NCBI GenBank assembly: GCA_945871625.1
Contig: CAMBWL010000002.1
Location: forward strand, 1 to 24,502
Direction: 5' to 3'
DNA: 24,502 nt
DNA from: Bifidobacterium breve
Lineage (GTDB): Bacteria; Actinomycetota; Acidimicrobiia; Acidimicrobiales; Ilumatobacteraceae
Shown here: in pieces, positions 22,893 through 24,502 of the stretch
Layout of the letters: every line of letters starts with the position of its first letter
Numbering within the stretch: the first letter of the stretch is position 1
The notes under the pieces: generated by a model
Database searches by the model: none
What the model saw: only the letters and a program-made list of their open reading frames with translations
Told to the model about the DNA's origin: nothing
Made by a program: the position numbers and the translations under genes

Positions 22893-24368
22893 ATGAAAGT
22901 CGTCAAGCCGCGAGAGATGATGCTTCGGCTCTCGCAAAATGCTGAGCGAATGTCGACTCGAAGACTGATGATCGCTCTGGTTTCAGTGGCGGTTATTGGC
23001 GCCGTACCGCTGTTGTCGGTTTGGCAAGTCGCATTTGCTGCAGGCGATGAGGTGCGACCGTTGGATATTCAAAAGCCCTTGCAACCGCCACCTGTCACTC
23101 AGATTTTGTCGGTCCGCAGGGTGCCACAAACTCTTGTAGATCTTCAATCTGCGGCCAAAGTTCAGAGCAAACTTGAGCAGGTGGTCGGTGCATTGCCCGC
23201 CGAGTCGTGCTTGGTGATTTCTACAGATGGCAAAACGATCATTGAAGTCAACCCAAGCATGGCTTTGATTCCCGGTAGCAACCAAAAACTAATTACCGCC
23301 GCAGTTGCTTTAGACGTGCTCGGACCTGACCGAAAATTCGCGACGAGGGTGCTCGGCATTGTCGCCGACTCGGTCGTGCGCGGCGATCTCTGGTTGGTTG
23401 GATCAGGGGATCCGTTGCTTACAACACGTGCGTATCCAGTTACCGAGAAGTACCCGACCCTGACCCCGACGGATGTTGAAGCACTAGTTGACGCATTGGT
23501 GGCGATGGGGGTCACCTCGGTTGAGGGTGGTGTGATCGGCGATGAGTCAATTTATGATCGGGAGAGGTACGTGCCGAGTTGGGGTGACGGAATTCGAAGC
23601 GTAGAGGCGGGACCACTTGGCGCATTGATGATCAACGATGGGTCTATAACTGGTACGCCACTTAAGCCATCAAATCCGGCCTTTGCTGCGGCGAGTGAAT
23701 TCACCAAATTGCTCGTGTCGCGCGGAATTGCAGTCAGAGATGCGCCTGATGTTGGGACAGCATCAATGGATATGCCGGTGATCGCGACAATCGAGTCAGT
23801 GCCAATGAATCAAATCGTGGTTGAAATGCTGACGAATAGCGACAACAACACGGCTGAATTGATCGTAAAGGAAATCGGACTCGTTGGTCGAAATTCTGCG
23901 ACACGCGTTGACGGTTTAACCGTGATTGCAGAGAAGATCGCCGAATGGGGATTGCCTGGCCAAGGGGTCGCCCTGATCGACGGGTCTGGTTTGGATCGGG
24001 GTAATCGGTTGACTTGCAATTTGATTACGCAATTGTTGCAACGTGATGGGCGAAATGGTTTGGTTACGAAAGCAATGGCATTGGCAGGCAAGACAGGCAC
24101 ATTGCGTGACACATTCATGTCGGGTGCTGGCTCTGGAACGATGCTTGCAAAGACTGGAACTCTGAACGGTGTCAAATCCCTGTCTGGGATGTTTCCATTT
24201 GACGAAGAGCGCAGCAGTGTGTTCTCGTTGATCATGAACGGTTCAGGAGTGTCAACACTTAACTTTTACCGTTCAATTTGGAATGATTTGGTAACGGCGC
24301 TTTCCTTTGGTGACGAACGGATGGATGTCAATAAACTTCTACCCTTAACTCAGGCAGTCGCGCCGTAG
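22893..24368 (+). CDS. dacB: D-alanyl-D-alanine carboxypeptidase/endopeptidase, PBP4 (S13) family
   Basis: This periplasm-side low-molecular-weight penicillin-binding protein trims or cleaves peptidoglycan stem peptides. It has 491 residues from ATG 22893; a hydrophobic stretch (LMIALVSVAVIGAVPLLSVWQVAFA, in pieces, about 25-49) is a signal or anchor. The S13 motifs are SNQK (residues 129-132, nucleophile Ser129), SDN (316-318) in LTNSDNNTAEL, and KTG at 420-422 in LAKTGTLNGVKSLSG. A second GKTGTL occurs at 399-404, where relatives often have GxxGTL. WLVGSGDP and the large insert between SxxK and SxN are typical of PBP4. Start choice is uncertain: in-frame ATGs at residues 9, 10 and 20 are possible. 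It follows the ligase gene by 2 nt. Confidence 0.92.
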   Translation: MKVVKPREMMLRLSQNAERMSTRRLMIALVSVAVIGAVPLLSVWQVAFAAGDEVRPLDIQKPLQPPPVTQILSVRRVPQTLVDLQSAAKVQSKLEQVVGALPAESCLVISTDGKTIIEVNPSMALIPGSNQKLITAAVALDVLGPDRKFATRVLGIVADSVVRGDLWLVGSGDPLLTTRAYPVTEKYPTLTPTDVEALVDALVAMGVTSVEGGVIGDESIYDRERYVPSWGDGIRSVEAGPLGALMINDGSITGTPLKPSNPAFAAASEFTKLLVSRGIAVRDAPDVGTASMDMPVIATIESVPMNQIVVEMLTNSDNNTAELIVKEIGLVGRNSATRVDGLTVIAEKIAEWGLPGQGVALIDGSGLDRGNRLTCNLITQLLQRDGRNGLVTKAMALAGKTGTLRDTFMSGAGSGTMLAKTGTLNGVKSLSGMFPFDEERSSVFSLIMNGSGVSTLNFYRSIWNDLVTALSFGDERMDVNKLLPLTQAVAP

Positions 24369-24371
24369 AAT
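24366..24371 (+). promoter_or_regulatory. Leaderless-type -10 box overlapping the dacB stop
   Basis: TAGAAT begins with the dacB stop codon and is followed by six bases (GGTTTC) and a GTG. This is the leaderless pattern seen elsewhere in the window and supports the GTG at 24378 as the start of the next gene. Confidence 0.6.
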
Positions 24372-24377
24372 GGTTTC

Positions 24378-24502
24378 GTGACTGGTTTCAAGGTTAATTC
24401 GTCAAAAAGTGAAGATTCAGAGGGCAAATCCTTTGCCGATGTCTACGAAATGGTTTTCGATTACGCCAAACGCGAAACATTGAAACCGATTCGTGGCGCA
24501 GG
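24378..24502 (+). CDS. 5' part of an uncharacterised gene, possibly holin-X-like membrane protein
   Basis: This frame opens with GTG and stays open to the window end (41 codons). The visible protein starts VTGFKVNSSKSEDSEG and continues FADVYEMVFDYAKRETLKPI. It is polar and charged, without a membrane segment in the visible part. The DYAKRETLKPIRGAG stretch resembles the juxtamembrane start of small actinobacterial phage-holin-like (superfamily III) membrane proteins, but the membrane part would lie outside the window, so this is a tentative guess. A leaderless-type box precedes the start. Confidence 0.5.
   Translation, partial: MTGFKVNSSKSEDSEGKSFADVYEMVFDYAKRETLKPIRGA

Noticed and set aside
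1..24502. Search by eye for tRNAs, rRNA, CRISPR arrays, insertion sequences or attachment sites
   Set aside because: No tandem spaced repeats, transposase motifs, long inverted repeats or cloverleaf-like stretches were noticed.

Overview
The window reads as a chromosomal segment of an actinobacterium with moderate GC, most likely from the class Acidimicrobiia (Ilumatobacter/Microthrix-like or freshwater/marine relatives). This is inferred from remembered family resemblance, not from a search. Supporting signs are an actinobacterial GuaB1, a DUF3151 protein, a mycobacterial-type transaldolase, an HRDC-type RNase D, a fused ADP-forming acyl-CoA ligase, and several genes with a TANNNT box about 6 nt before the start codon (leaderless-type starts). 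Genes are packed tightly, with many 1-11 nt overlaps. I see no mobile element, CRISPR array, tRNA or rRNA, and no gene-free stretch over 300 bases.

Layout. 1-2975 (+): end of livH, then livM, livG and livF, the permease and ATPases of a branched-chain amino acid type ABC importer. 2982-3005: a strong convergent hairpin terminator. 3034-4392 (-): the lipoprotein substrate-binding protein, whose sequence segments appear in circularly permuted order. 4505-6146 (-): an alpha/beta hydrolase followed by a Sua5-type threonylcarbamoyl-AMP synthase. 6197-8999 (+): guaB1, cmk and a PlsC acyltransferase. 8992-10523 (-): a small membrane protein and an M18 aminopeptidase. 10544-13038 (+): DUF3151, a MobA-like nucleotidyltransferase, a rhodanese and RNase D. 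13155-15212 (+): a 67-residue charged protein and the ribosomal GTPase TypA/BipA, which has no ordinary start codon before its P-loop. 15209-15943 (-): a cysteine-rich conserved protein; 15977-16174 (+): a small helical protein. 16152-20683 (-): a small unknown protein, transketolase, transaldolase and a LOG-family phosphoribohydrolase. 20731-24368 (+): a fused NDP-forming acyl-CoA ligase and a PBP4-type D,D-carboxypeptidase. 24378-end: start of another gene.

How the genes work together. The Liv cluster imports an amino acid or similar solute. The tkt-tal-LOG group links the non-oxidative pentose phosphate pathway to a nucleotide-cleaving enzyme that can release ribose 5-phosphate. guaB1 and cmk serve purine and pyrimidine nucleotide balance. 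Sua5, RNase D and TypA concern tRNA and ribosome function.

The two most unusual points are the permuted binding protein (3034-4392) and the apparent AUU start of typA (13377). Next come the leaderless and bidirectional promoter arrangements.
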